Shown here piece by piece: positions 10,001-17,459 of a stretch of 20,523 nt of DNA. A model generated the notes under the pieces. It made no database searches. It was not told the origin of the DNA and saw nothing but the letters and a program-made list of their open reading frames with translations. The first letter of the stretch is position 1. Every line of letters starts with the position of its first letter. Source of the stretch: Saccoglossus kowalevskii (taxonomy: Eukaryota > Hemichordata > Enteropneusta > Harrimaniidae); contig NW_003119960.1 of assembly GCF_000003605.2 (NCBI RefSeq), forward strand, positions 1,046-21,568. Reading direction: 5' to 3'. A program made the position numbers and the translations under genes.

Positions 10001-12389
10001 ACTGTGGGAGCTAATTAAATTTCAATCTTTTTGACCAACCGGAAAACGCGAACAGAGATAATGCCGGTTTTATGAAAGTGACGTTTATCGTCTACAAAAA
10101 ATGGCTATCGCATCACTACTAAATGCCAAAATCCGCCGCACACCGACGCTGATGTTCAATCGTCAAATAAACAAATAAATAAAAATATTTACAATTCTAG
10201 GGAAACGAACGAAATATCGTCGCGAAGTTACAACCTTTCGTGAAAACTGTCATGGCGTCGAGTTATCAATTCTACTGATGGATTGCGTAAAGCCGATGAG
10301 ATATTTATACAGTTATATAAACATAACAACTACATTTACCTTTCCTCAAACCTTTAAAAAATACTTTGTATGACGCAATTTTTCGTGATCCAAAATGAAA
10401 TGAATCTTGCGAAGTTCAACATTATTCTAGTTTTAGTTAGACGAGCCGGTTGAAATAGGCCGTAACATTTTGCTGAACAGCTGCTATTCGCAGTTTTTAC
10501 TACTCAATCGTCAAAGACATTATCGAAATGAAGTCGCATTGGAAGGGGAACTATTGTAAATCAAGGCAGGTTTCATTCAAGTACAGACGAGACGGGCCGA
10601 TAAAAATGAAACGAACCCTGACCTCTGGAAACACCTCATTCATAGAGTGCCTAAAGTTAGTACCAGATGTCGCCGAGTACAACCATACAACGTACTTTGT
10701 GACACCGCTACTGGTACATGCTGGGTGACAAGAGGATTTCCGATTACGGTAACCAAGTTGGCATCGCAGAGTACTTTATTTGTCCGTGGTGTTTAAAAAC
10801 AGCATCTCGTTGCCGATTTTTCAGTAATTTCCAGGGTATATTTTTGTTATTTTTAATTACCCGAGCATTTTACTTTTGTGTATTTTGACACTGAAAAGTT
10901 AGTTACCGAATATACGTAGCAATGCTATAAACACGGTGATCATTACAGCGAAAATTGTTTACTTCAGTGTTAAAATGCCTTCGGAGAAAAGTGTATGTTC
11001 CAGCATTGACAATGCTTCGAAATTTTAACACTATCTAGCCAAGACTGTCTGGGTAAGAAAACCACGAGCCTGCATCTATACCTTAAATATGGAGTAAATC
11101 ATACCTTGCCAATGAAATATTAGTTAGATTTTGATATTTTATGCCATACTTACATTCCTGACTAACACCCTATTGGGGTATTTTAAATATTAACTTACAT
11201 GAATGTTTTTGATTAAGAGTAAAAGTTGTTGCAATTAATATACCTGATTTAAAATAGTTGTAATAGTTAAAAATCATCAAAATCTGTCCGAGTTTTTATT
11301 TGGGGTCTGAGCTGTAAGTATGTAGTATTTTTTGACTCACCATACAATCGGTACATCCGGTGGCGGTTATAGTCGATGCACCTGGATTGAGACAGTTGTA
11401 TACATCGGTGATATAACTACTGTACGTGCAAACGTAGCAGTCCCCACGTGCTGTATCTGAAATATATGGAAATCATTACGCCATTACCAAACTGAAATCA
11501 AATACTAGTATGTCCCATTCACGCCCTCTAGCGGTGAAAAAAACATCATGACGTGCGTAGGTGAAAGCAATGTCTTCACCTTTCTCTAGAGGCTTTCGTC
11601 ATTGAGAATATAGTTAATCTCTCAAAGGCATTTATTTTGTTTTCCTTTCTCAAAGGCATTTATTATTGGCGAATGACAGGCCGAAAAAATTTCGACGCAG
11701 TGACGGGCCTTCTGCTTATCCAATTACGTCATTGAAGCGCTTCGTCGACAGAGGGCGCAACTTACAGGATATAATTATGTCTCCTGAAAACTCATAAACA
11801 GGCGCCAAAATTAATCATTACACACGCGGTCATCTATTTTTAGAATCGAATATTCAATGATTCAATACATAACAAGTCTTCAAGTCAATGAAAATGCCCC
11901 CCCCCCCGCAAAAACCTTTAATTTTGTTTTTATCTATGCATGTAAAAAAGTGTCAGTTTTGGACGAAAAAGGCTACAAATGCGCGTCGCGTCATAACTCT
12001 GAAACATGTTGGCCAATTTTCACGATATTCACTACAGATGTACACAAAATACACTTTTAATATAGGTGAATTAGAAAATTAAAAAAAAAGTATTATTCAG
12101 TTCGTCACATGTGTTCAGCGAGAGCTAACAGACATTTCACTTTATCTGTAATATATTCGTGAGTTCATCGTATAGTGTATAGTGCGCCAGATAGTTTGTC
12201 TAGCAGACGAACCATCCATATATGTGATCACGCTACCATGTCAACGTGTCATACTGCTATGATGTTATGAAGAGCCTCAGCCTGGCGTTTGTTGTCAACC
12301 GATGCCCTATTGGTCTTTTCGCATTTATACTCACCCAGCGACATAGAAAACACAAAGGTCAACACTACGACTTTGTACGCCTCTTTCAT
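3921..12389 (-). CDS. Two-domain Ly6/uPAR (three-finger) GPI-anchored protein, 7-exon gene (whole span)
   Basis: Joined CDS, 5' to 3' on the minus strand: 12389-12335, 11456-11341, 8072-7982, 7197-7123, 6799-6681, 6130-6034, 4093-3921. These sum to 726 nt, or 241 codons plus TAG, with GT-AG introns and matching phases throughout. Residues 1-18 form a signal peptide. Domain 1 spans about 19-112 (Cys 25, 28, 40, 53, 56, 74, 80, 95, 96, 101) and domain 2 about 113-200 (Cys 119, 122, 135, 148, 151, 169, 175, 191, 192, 197). Each domain has the ten-cysteine LU pattern, starting CYxC and ending NCC-x4-CN. Residues about 224-241 are hydrophobic, as in a GPI signal, with Ser217/Ser218 as possible anchor sites. 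The family holds extracellular, membrane-tethered ligand-binding or modulatory proteins; the ligand here is unknown. No N-glycosylation sequon was seen. The model is from sequence only, so alternative splicing is possible. Confidence 0.88.
5474..5779. mobile_element. TTAA-type MITE in Ly6 intron 6
   Basis: The ends are (ATAA)AGGGCGGTGGTCGTGGCGC and, reversed, (TTAA)AGGGTGGTAGTCGTCGCGC. The interior, for example CGCCATCTTTGTTTATATAA and CACAATCCAATGCGCTCTTC, matches the copy at 8203-8482 in the opposite orientation. A subterminal CGCGCATGCGTG palindrome is present. No ORF of note. Confidence 0.85.
6034..6130 (-). CDS. Ly6/uPAR gene exon 6 (domain 2, middle)
   Basis: The acceptor is TTCGTTTTATTTTCAG, almost identical to the one before exon 3, and the donor is GGAG|GTAAGTAC. 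The 97 nt encode residues 153-184 plus one base, with Cys169 and Cys175 in RSCVNSAVC and then an acidic QVEELLEG. It is the paralogue of exon 3, two codons longer. Confidence 0.87.
6681..6799 (-). CDS. Ly6/uPAR gene exon 5 (domain 2, first finger)
   Basis: The acceptor is GCATTTTAG, and the donor is ATG|GTGATT, weaker than the GTGAGT of exon 2. With one carried base it encodes residues 113-152, including SCYICSYSS, a central Cys, NPD and GCESCM. It aligns with exon 2 along its length, including all five cysteines. No signal-peptide exon could be found between here and exon 4, which favours splicing from exon 4 over a separate gene start. Confidence 0.87.
7050..7122 (-). pseudogene. Relic GPI-tail coding sequence in Ly6 intron 4
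   Basis: Read on in the exon 4 frame past the donor, the sequence has two stops (TGA, TGA). It then gives TIVASSTIAVFE, which matches MVMSSTVAILY in the exon 7 GPI tail, with GTGGCGTCATCTACAAT corresponding to GTGATGTCATCAACAGT. It looks like the former C-terminal tail of a single-domain gene, now intronic. That it is a relic is inference from this alignment; the stops and similarity are seen directly. Confidence 0.65.
7123..7197 (-). CDS. Ly6/uPAR gene exon 4 (domain 1, C-terminal NCC-x4-CN motif)
   Basis: The acceptor is CTCGGTAG, and the donor is a strong TTCCA|GTAAGTAT. It encodes residues 88-112 (GTGVVTNCCAGDLCNNGATP then SLTSS), with Cys95, Cys96, Cys101 and Asn102, the signature that closes an LU domain. 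It ends in phase 1, exactly what exon 5 needs. If the donor is not used, translation runs four codons past the split serine codon (K-Y-Y-Q) to TGA, giving a soluble single-domain product. Exon 7 is the paralogue. Confidence 0.85.
7229..7416. mobile_element. MITE with GCGCCCTCTAGTG ends, Ly6 intron 3
   Basis: GCGCCCTCTAGTG (7238-7250) pairs with CACTAGAGGGCG (7400-7411). The left boundary continues outward as CTGTAAGTT, a string that also flanks the right end of the 11522-11768 copy, so the true terminus probably includes it. The left end is about 30 bp from the exon 4 acceptor. Confidence 0.6.
7464..7629. mobile_element. TTAA-type MITE in Ly6 intron 3
   Basis: It is bounded by TTAA at 7464-7467 and 7626-7629. 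The ends AGCG...TCACCTGCGCATGCG mirror each other, though the left copy has changes between AGCG and TCACC. TGCGCATGCGCG (7487-7498) and CCGCATGCGCAG (7597-7608) form the subterminal inverted pair. Confidence 0.72.
7814..7962. mobile_element. Diverged MITE in Ly6 intron 3, next to the exon 3 donor
   Basis: GACACTGTCGTCATAACT (from 7828) pairs with its inverted copy ending at 7962 (reverse GACACTGTCGTCGTAACTGC). The left side has TTAAAAG at 7814, like the other TTAA elements; the right TTAA is missing. It carries ACGCATGCGCAT. The element ends about 20 bp from the splice donor of exon 3. Confidence 0.6.
7982..8072 (-). CDS. Ly6/uPAR gene exon 3 (domain 1, middle)
   Basis: The acceptor is preceded by TTCGTTTTATTTGCAG, and the donor is GCAG|GTGAATTC. 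The 91 nt encode residues 58-87 plus one base, with Cys74 and Cys80 in an SRTC...ACIED context. Exon 6 matches in phase, in its SV-x-T-x-NG/DG start, in the spacing of the two cysteines and in the preceding intron end. The donor lies about 20 bp from the end of the short inverted-repeat element at 7814-7962. Confidence 0.87.
8203..8482. mobile_element. TTAA-type MITE with perfect 25-bp terminal repeats, Ly6 intron 2
   Basis: The first and last 25 bases are exact inverted copies, beginning TTAAAGCGCGGTAGTCGTCG. It is 280 bp long with no coding capacity. The interior holds AACAAAGATGGCGACTTTG. It is the best-preserved copy, so probably the youngest, and is homologous to 5474-5779 over most of its length in inverse orientation. 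If the TTAA belongs to the target duplication, it would fit a piggyBac-type mechanism; that is inference. Confidence 0.9.
8499..8766. mobile_element. TTAA-type MITE, 16 bp from the previous one, Ly6 intron 2
   Basis: The left end is TTAAATGGTGGTGGTCACGC, and the reversed right end is TTAACGAGTGGTGGTCGTCC. The interior is unlike the other copies except for a subterminal ACGCATGCGCAT (8515-8526). A further CATGCGCA inverted pair just outside (8787-8798 and 8833-8842) may be a fragment of another copy. Confidence 0.65.
9150..9196. repeat. Dispersed repeat, copy 2
   Basis: Counterpart of 843-893. It contains the small perfect hairpin CTCTCGGAACGAGAG. It lies in Ly6 intron 2. Confidence 0.5.
9487..11086. 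mobile_element. 1.6 kb non-autonomous DNA transposon with long terminal inverted repeats, Ly6 intron 2
   Basis: Both ends are TTAA followed by GGTATAGATGCA. The inverted similarity continues imperfectly for about 100 bp, including ACAGTCTTGGCTA and GGAACATAC, left 9491-9605 and right 10984-11082. No transposase-sized ORF lies inside; the longest is 66 codons at 10528-10728 and looks non-coding. It may be a deletion derivative or two facing solo copies. Confidence 0.75.
11341..11456 (-). CDS. Ly6/uPAR gene exon 2 (domain 1, first finger)
   Basis: Acceptor TATTTCAG before 11456 and donor ATG|GTGAGT after 11341. With one carried base it gives 39 codons, residues 19-57, including DCYVCTYSS, a central Cys and GCTDCM. 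This is the usual start of a Ly6/uPAR domain, with five of the ten cysteines. Exon 5 is its clear paralogue: same phase, nearly the same length (116 against 119 nt), and the same GATACAG-like junction. The exon ends in phase 0. Confidence 0.88.
11522..11768. mobile_element. MITE with CGCCCTCT ends, Ly6 intron 1
   Basis: CGCCCTCTAG (11522-11531) faces AGAGGGCG (11750-11757), followed by CAACTTACAGG, the reverse of the left end at 7229. It contains a duplicated CTCAAAGGCATTTATT (11621-11636 and 11649-11664). Confidence 0.55.
12335..12389 (-). CDS. Ly6/uPAR gene exon 1 (signal peptide)
   Basis: Minus-strand ATG at 12389-12387 with A at -3, and an in-frame TGA nine bases upstream, which fixes the start. 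It encodes MKEAYKVVVLTFVFSMSL, a short charged start followed by a hydrophobic core, as in a signal peptide. It ends CTG G at donor GTGAGT (12334-12329), leaving one base that joins AT of exon 2 to give Asp19. A TTTTTACAG just upstream (near 12431) could be the acceptor of a 5' UTR intron. Confidence 0.8.
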
Positions 12390-12550
12390 TGTGATAGATC
12401 AGTGCCTTCTTTAGAAGAATGCTGCGAGCTGTAAAAACAATTTGTTAAACGATGGTTGTTTACTATTATCCACGGAAGGCATGGTGAGCCTGAGAGACGT
12501 CCCGCTATCCATTGTATGTGGGTCTTTAAAAACGCTTAAAATTTATCGTG

Positions 12551-12558
12551 TTTTATAA
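12551..12558 (-). promoter_or_regulatory. Candidate TATA box upstream of the Ly6/uPAR start
   Basis: TTATAAAA on the minus strand, about 160 nt upstream of the ATG at 12389. The spacing would allow a 5' UTR of roughly 130 nt if transcription starts about 30 nt downstream. Such strings are common in AT-rich DNA. Confidence 0.2.
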
Positions 12559-13201
12559 TCAGTGATGGGTTGAAGCAATACGAAAAAAGGATCGACGCAC
12601 ACACTGGCAGAGTCGGCGATCATAAAACCGATCTTTTTGTGTGTAATTGACATACCCTGACTTTTGATACGTGAATTTCTGAAATGTTGCCAAACTTTTT
12701 CATGAGGTTACGTGTAATAAAAATAGGGTAGGTAACTGAAATAGATTCTAAATTATGAACTTTAGTTTTGACCAACTTTCAATTCAAAATGCCGAAAAAA
12801 CACCCCAAACTGATTGTTTACATACAGGATTAAACAAGGGGGTGGGGTGGAGGAACATGACGGGACAAACAACTACACATCGTGGCCGTCTGAGTGTCTT
12901 GGTAGTGTTATTTTTCTATTATTTATTCGGGCATTTCTGAGATATGAAAATTAGGTCAACCTCGATTCATTGCAAAGTCGCACATCCTTCGCAATGCACG
13001 GGACTTTTATCTTCTGTACGTCGAAAATAATTCCCCATATATCAGCCTGTTTGTTCACCTCGGTCAAATCATGGACGTACTGGTCAAATCAAGCTACAAA
13101 ATAGACGAGTCGCGACGCAACGAATAAACAAACCCACGACCTCAATCAAAGATCGGACAACTAATCACACTATGAAAATATACACAGTCTCACTCTATAA
13201 G
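12559..13201. other. Upstream flank of the Ly6 gene, no feature recognised
   Basis: No exon, element or strong motif was found apart from the microsatellite that follows. Confidence 0.4.

Positions 13202-13281
<80 letters not shown>
13202..13281. repeat. (AAT)n microsatellite, about 26 copies
   Basis: 80 bp of uninterrupted AAT/TAA triplets. It is likely to vary between individuals. Confidence 0.98.
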
Positions 13282-13596
13282 TATCAATTCTCAAACATTC
13301 AAAAAGTAGAACATGTTATAACGTACCTTGTTATTGCCACTGTGATGTACCTGTTATGTTTTTCACACTACTTCTCTTTCTATATAAATACATCAATGAT
13401 AATACTATTTCTGTCTCCACAACACGACAATAATACTCCTTAGCAACCGACTCAAGAATGAGGTCGCTTCATTATAAACACTACCGCTTATGCATATGAC
13501 GTACAGAACCTATCTGTCTACGTTGAGTTTGAAGCTTCTATTCGAGTGAGTGTGCCAGTCCCATTCTCTTATAAGTAGTTCGTTTGTGTCACCTCC

Positions 13597-13610
13597 GGGG
13601 GGGGGGGGGG
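13597..13610. repeat. Poly-G tract (G14)
   Basis: Fourteen G in a row, and similar C runs at 11897-11907 and 19821-19828. Exact lengths may be sequencing-limited. Confidence 0.9.
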
Positions 13611-13925
13611 TGTCGCCACGCAGTTCTCAGCATTGCCCTGACTTGTTATTGTATGTGCAAAAAATGAGCTAGGCCGCTGCACTTCTGTTACTCAGCTGTT
13701 TTGAAGATTGTTTTAAAAGGAAAGAGACGTTGCGGCTTGGTGTTGGGGAAGGACACAGGGCATTCTACAACAAAGAATATAGTGTAACTGCTTAGCTTCT
13801 ATCATTAAATGACAAATTCATGCATCATACAGCGCTGGTTGTTTTTATAGTGTATTCCATTTACTTGGTTTGTAGATGGTTTGGGTGACATACTTCTATT
13901 CGGATAAAGCACCTTGGAATATAAT

Positions 13926-14058
13926 TTAAAGCGCGGTGGTCGTCGCGCAGCGCGTGTTCGAATTTCATGTAAATAAACAATGTATTTTACACGCGTTGTA
14001 TACGTCGCTATGAGTCCCATATCGAACAGGACGCGGCGTCACGACTGCCGCCCTTTAA
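13926..14058. mobile_element. Short TTAA-type MITE
   Basis: The ends are TTAAAGCGCGGTGGTCGTCG and, reversed, TTAAAGGGCGGCAGTCGTGA. At 133 bp it matches the left arm of the 67-390 element, including TACACGCGTTGTATACG and CCCATATCGAACA in reverse, but lacks the nested insertion. Confidence 0.82.
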
Positions 14059-14704
14059 AAGTTCTCACTGCTTGCAGACTTTACGTTGATGCTATCTCGG
14101 ATCAGTTTTTTTTATCCCAGTCCGCGTACTCGAAATTCGCTTTACACAAGATGTTTCATTTGAACACATTCATAACATAAATTTAGTTTGTACAACGCCT
14201 GAATTCCATAAAAACAGAACTTTATAAACAAACGTACATAAAACTATGATGTAGCAATCGATATCGTGACTGGGGAACACTTTTATAAAACTCTCATCCA
14301 TGGTCAGCTGCATGGGTTTAGGGCATAAACGGATCAGAGAGGTCATTTCAAGTGCCGCTTAGTTAGAAATGTGGCGTTTTCATCTCCATGCCTGAATTAA
14401 ATATGAAAATCAAATATTTTTCCACAACCGCGCCATATCGAGTGTACGATTTGACGCATTTCACCGTCTTTATACAACCTTAATTTTGTCTTCGAGTATT
14501 CAGAGTTTTTTAGTTAACTATAGCGCGGCAGATCAACGCCGGATTGCCGAGGTCGGTCTTGCAAACCACGCAAATTTGCTTCAATAGTACGACTTCTAAA
14601 ATCACATCCCGCATTTTGCGCATTGCTTTGTGGTGCACAGATTGCTTAGGAACGTAAATAGCCCACAAGACACGCCCTTGATTGCTGTACTATTGCACAG
14701 TACA

Positions 14705-14732
14705 GTACGTGGTAGAAGTATTACCACAGTAC
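14705..14732. repeat. Short hairpin GTACGTGGTA/TACCACAGTAC
   Basis: Ten-base arms with one bulge and a seven-base loop, in a stretch rich in CAGTAC strings. Function unknown. Confidence 0.5.
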
Positions 14733-15544
14733 CATAAGTACTGCCCACAATGAATGCTGGCCAAAACATTACATGAATTGTTTGGAGCTAAGGAAAGAAC
14801 ATGCAACAGTGCGTACTCTGACCACACCTAATCAACAGGGTGCATGCCTGCTATATTGTGAAAGAACGGCCTGCGAGCTTGAGTGGACCATACGGGCGGG
14901 ATACAAACTAGAGCGATTGTCTTTATATTGTGATAACAATACACGACCTATAAAGGTAGTACAAACACTTTTGTCGATTTGAATGACCTTAATTTCACTT
15001 ATCTACGTCACAGGAGAGCATTGTCGTTAGATGGCTTGACTTACTAGTAGGGATGCATGGCATAGGGGGCGTACTTCAGTAATGCAACACCGCCAATCAA
15101 ACAAAGTTTGTTGACGTATTTCTAAATCTGTTTTATTATCACATTCCACTGTACGATAACCACACATCAAATACATGGATATTACAACGTATAAAGGGCG
15201 TATGCTAAAATATGGAACACTGTCAAGAGGACGTCACATTACTTCACCGTTTTATTTGCAAACGTCAATTGATACAAGCCCGACCAAAGATAAAATGTTT
15301 ACGAGCCAAACCATCTTTAAATATAAATTTTAGAGAATGCATCGCACTTTGGATGAATTCAGAAAGTCGTTTCTACGACCCTTTACGAATTTCGTACAGG
15401 GAAAATGTCGCATTTTTAAATAGTGAAACAATATTCGCACTCTCACCTTGGATCATGCGAGCACCTCGTTCTAAAAACGAACGACTTACTAGTATTAAAT
15501 TCGAACGCATTTTCAAGAAAGGGTTTTCCCAATGTTAAAGGGAA

Positions 15545-15591
15545 ATTCTTAGAACACAGTCCCCCAACAAGGGAGGGACTGTTCTTAGAAT
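15545..15591. repeat. Inverted repeat / hairpin with GGGACTGT arms
   Basis: ATTCTTAGAACACAGTCCC faces GGGACTGTTCTTAGAAT across a short loop (arms of 19 and 17 nt, with a CA bulge). It could form a stable stem or be a small palindromic repeat. Confidence 0.75.
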
Positions 15592-16523
15592 AATAACACT
15601 AATAAATGCGGATTGCTTCGAGCAACGAAAAAATACACTATGATAAATACGCAGAAAGTAATGTCAGCAAGTATCACTCTAAAAAGCTACAGTCGAGTCG
15701 AGTCGACAAATATAAGTTAAAAAACTCGCCAACAAACAAGCTGCTCTGATTGGTCGAACTTTTAGGGTTGGGTAGCCAATCAGACACGATCTTGTAAGTA
15801 GCTTCGCGTGAATTATTCGTGCTCTCTGTTATAGAACTTGGCAGCTAAAACGAGGCACGTTAGCTGTCGGGTATCTTGACATTCTAGTTCCATTTAAACT
15901 CACCCACAATAAGAAATACAATAGTTTACGTGTAAATTTAATAGGATTCAAAATATGCAAAAATATTTCTGTAAATTCAAAAACCACTACCCTTACCATG
16001 GCCGTCGATTACTTGTTTCGAATAAACCGTTGATGGCGGCATGCATAAACTGATTGAGATAAGGTGGGACAAAGTCCGAGACAAACGCTTGTAAACAGAG
16101 AGAAGGACCCATGGTTTAATGCCGCATTGTCGTAAAACTGCCTCATTGTGGCTCTTGGTATTCACCACAGTCATTTACTTCAAGGAAGTTTATTCATGAC
16201 AATGCAAATCGTACCTCCAAATACAAACCACATCAAATTTGTCATGTGTTTGAGAGTGTAGCGAAAATAGAGGGCGCGAATCGGTTGAATAGTATAGTGT
16301 GTAGTTACTTGGCTGTTCGAGTAGTTTATTTAGCGTTACTGCGTGAACCATGCATGACAAAGCAGTACAAACAGCAAATTGCATGAAAGCCTTGTAGTTT
16401 ATGTCAAATGTATTTAAAAAAAAACCAAAACAATTTCATACCACTGGATTCTTCAATTGTCCACAATATATATTATATATATATAAATTGAAAATCGTAT
16501 AAAATTAGCAATTATCCGCATTT

Positions 16524-16615
16524 TTAAATGGTGGTGTCGCGCTCTAACATCGTATTTTACATTCGTCGTATACGTCTCTACGAGTTATACGCGGCTGTGC
16601 GACCATCGCCCTTAA
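16524..16615. mobile_element. Degenerate short TTAA-type MITE
   Basis: TTAAATGGTGGTGTCGCGC and, reversed, TTAAGGGCGATGGTCGCAC. The inner GTATTTTACATTCGTCGTAT is homologous to the 13926-14058 copy. The inverted pairing runs a few bases further out (CCGCATTTT on both sides, 16516-16622). A fragment with ATATGGGTCCCATAT (about 16690-16725) lies downstream. Confidence 0.65.
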
Positions 16616-16724
16616 AATGCGGAGTGTGCCTACTATGCGCCAATATTTCACATCAACTAAATATATCAACACATTTTCTACACGCTTGAGCGTGTCGTGT
16701 TCAATATGGGTCCCATATAGGATA

Positions 16725-16880
16725 CTGTAAATGCATGAATTATTCACTGGGTTTTAAGTTCGCTATTTTCGCCGATAAGTAAAATCCGCTAAATTGAATC
16801 TACGTGAACATGTAAAATAACAATAAAACTCATTGCTTCCTTAACAAATTGGTGAAATTAAAACACAGTGAATATGCTCA
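16725..16880. repeat. Copy of the TACTGT...TTTTCGC element (boundaries uncertain)
   Basis: TACTGTAAATGCATGAATT followed by GTTCGCTATTTTCGCCGA resembles 153-206, and CACAGTGAATATGCTC resembles CCAGTGAATATACTT at 232-247. The right end is not clear. A CGCGAAAATACTGTAAAAC near 17056 may be a displaced inverted end. Confidence 0.45.
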
Positions 16881-17459
16881 AAACATAAATATGGTAAAAT
16901 TAAATGTCAATGTAAAACAAATGGTTGTACAGTTTACAATGTGTTTCAAATATATTATGTTTATCCACTAACATGCGATAGACAGACTGATGTATCGTAA
17001 TGCTATGCACAGACATCCAAACAAAAAATAACTTTAGTGTTACTAACGTCGATGTTCACGCGAAAATACTGTAAAACGGGGCTTTTGTTAGCGAGCATGT
17101 TATTTTAGCTTATCCATACTTTCGCTAATTCAAGTATCGTAAATTTCAAAATAAAGCATTCACACATTGAGACTTTTTGCACTTTATCTAAATTATTTCA
17201 ACGTCTTTTACAATAGATGGTACAATGATTTATATACTAGTATATAACTTACAATCCGTTGTGGGTTCCTAACCACCATGGGCATTGCGTCATTCTCACT
17301 CTGATCACACTACGACCATGCCTTTCAACACAAATATAATTAATTTCGATTTCATTTTAAGAATTTGTGTAGATATTCAATTCTGTTCACCCACAGACCA
17401 TCTGAAGTTTCAACCCGCAATGTGTACGGCCTATATAATAAGTCAGTTGCAATGACGTT
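16881..17459. other. 3' flank of the sulfotransferase gene
   Basis: AT-rich. The 3' UTR of the sulfotransferase must lie here, but no AATAAA or ATTAAA was seen on the minus strand. Nothing else was recognised. Confidence 0.4.

Larger units (their letters stand above)
14059..16515. other. Intergenic stretch between the two genes, no supported gene
   Basis: It contains two hairpins (14705-14732, 15545-15591), a GTCGAGTCGAGTCGAC stretch near 15693 and a single AGAGGGCGC near 16270. ORFs at 14773-14982, 15212-15538, 15977-16174 and 16190-16384 were inspected and are not convincing genes. Confidence 0.45.

Noticed and set aside
14773-14982. Cys-containing ORF with CAG and GGTAGT near its ends, suggestive of an exon
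   Set aside because: The cysteine spacing fits no family I recognise, the acceptor has a poor polypyrimidine tract, and no partner exon was found.
15212-15538. 108-codon plus-strand ORF before the hairpin
   Set aside because: No recognisable domain; the length is within chance, and no promoter or splice signals were seen.
15977-16174. Minus-strand ORF ending at an ATG|GTAAGG-like donor
   Set aside because: Considered as an upstream Ly6 exon, but it has no LU cysteine pattern and exon 1 at 12335-12389 already provides start and signal peptide.
16190-16384. 64-codon minus-strand ORF with a signal-peptide-like start and AATAAA near its stop
   Set aside because: It runs through a GCGCCCTCT repeat remnant and has no family resemblance; a chance ORF is more likely.
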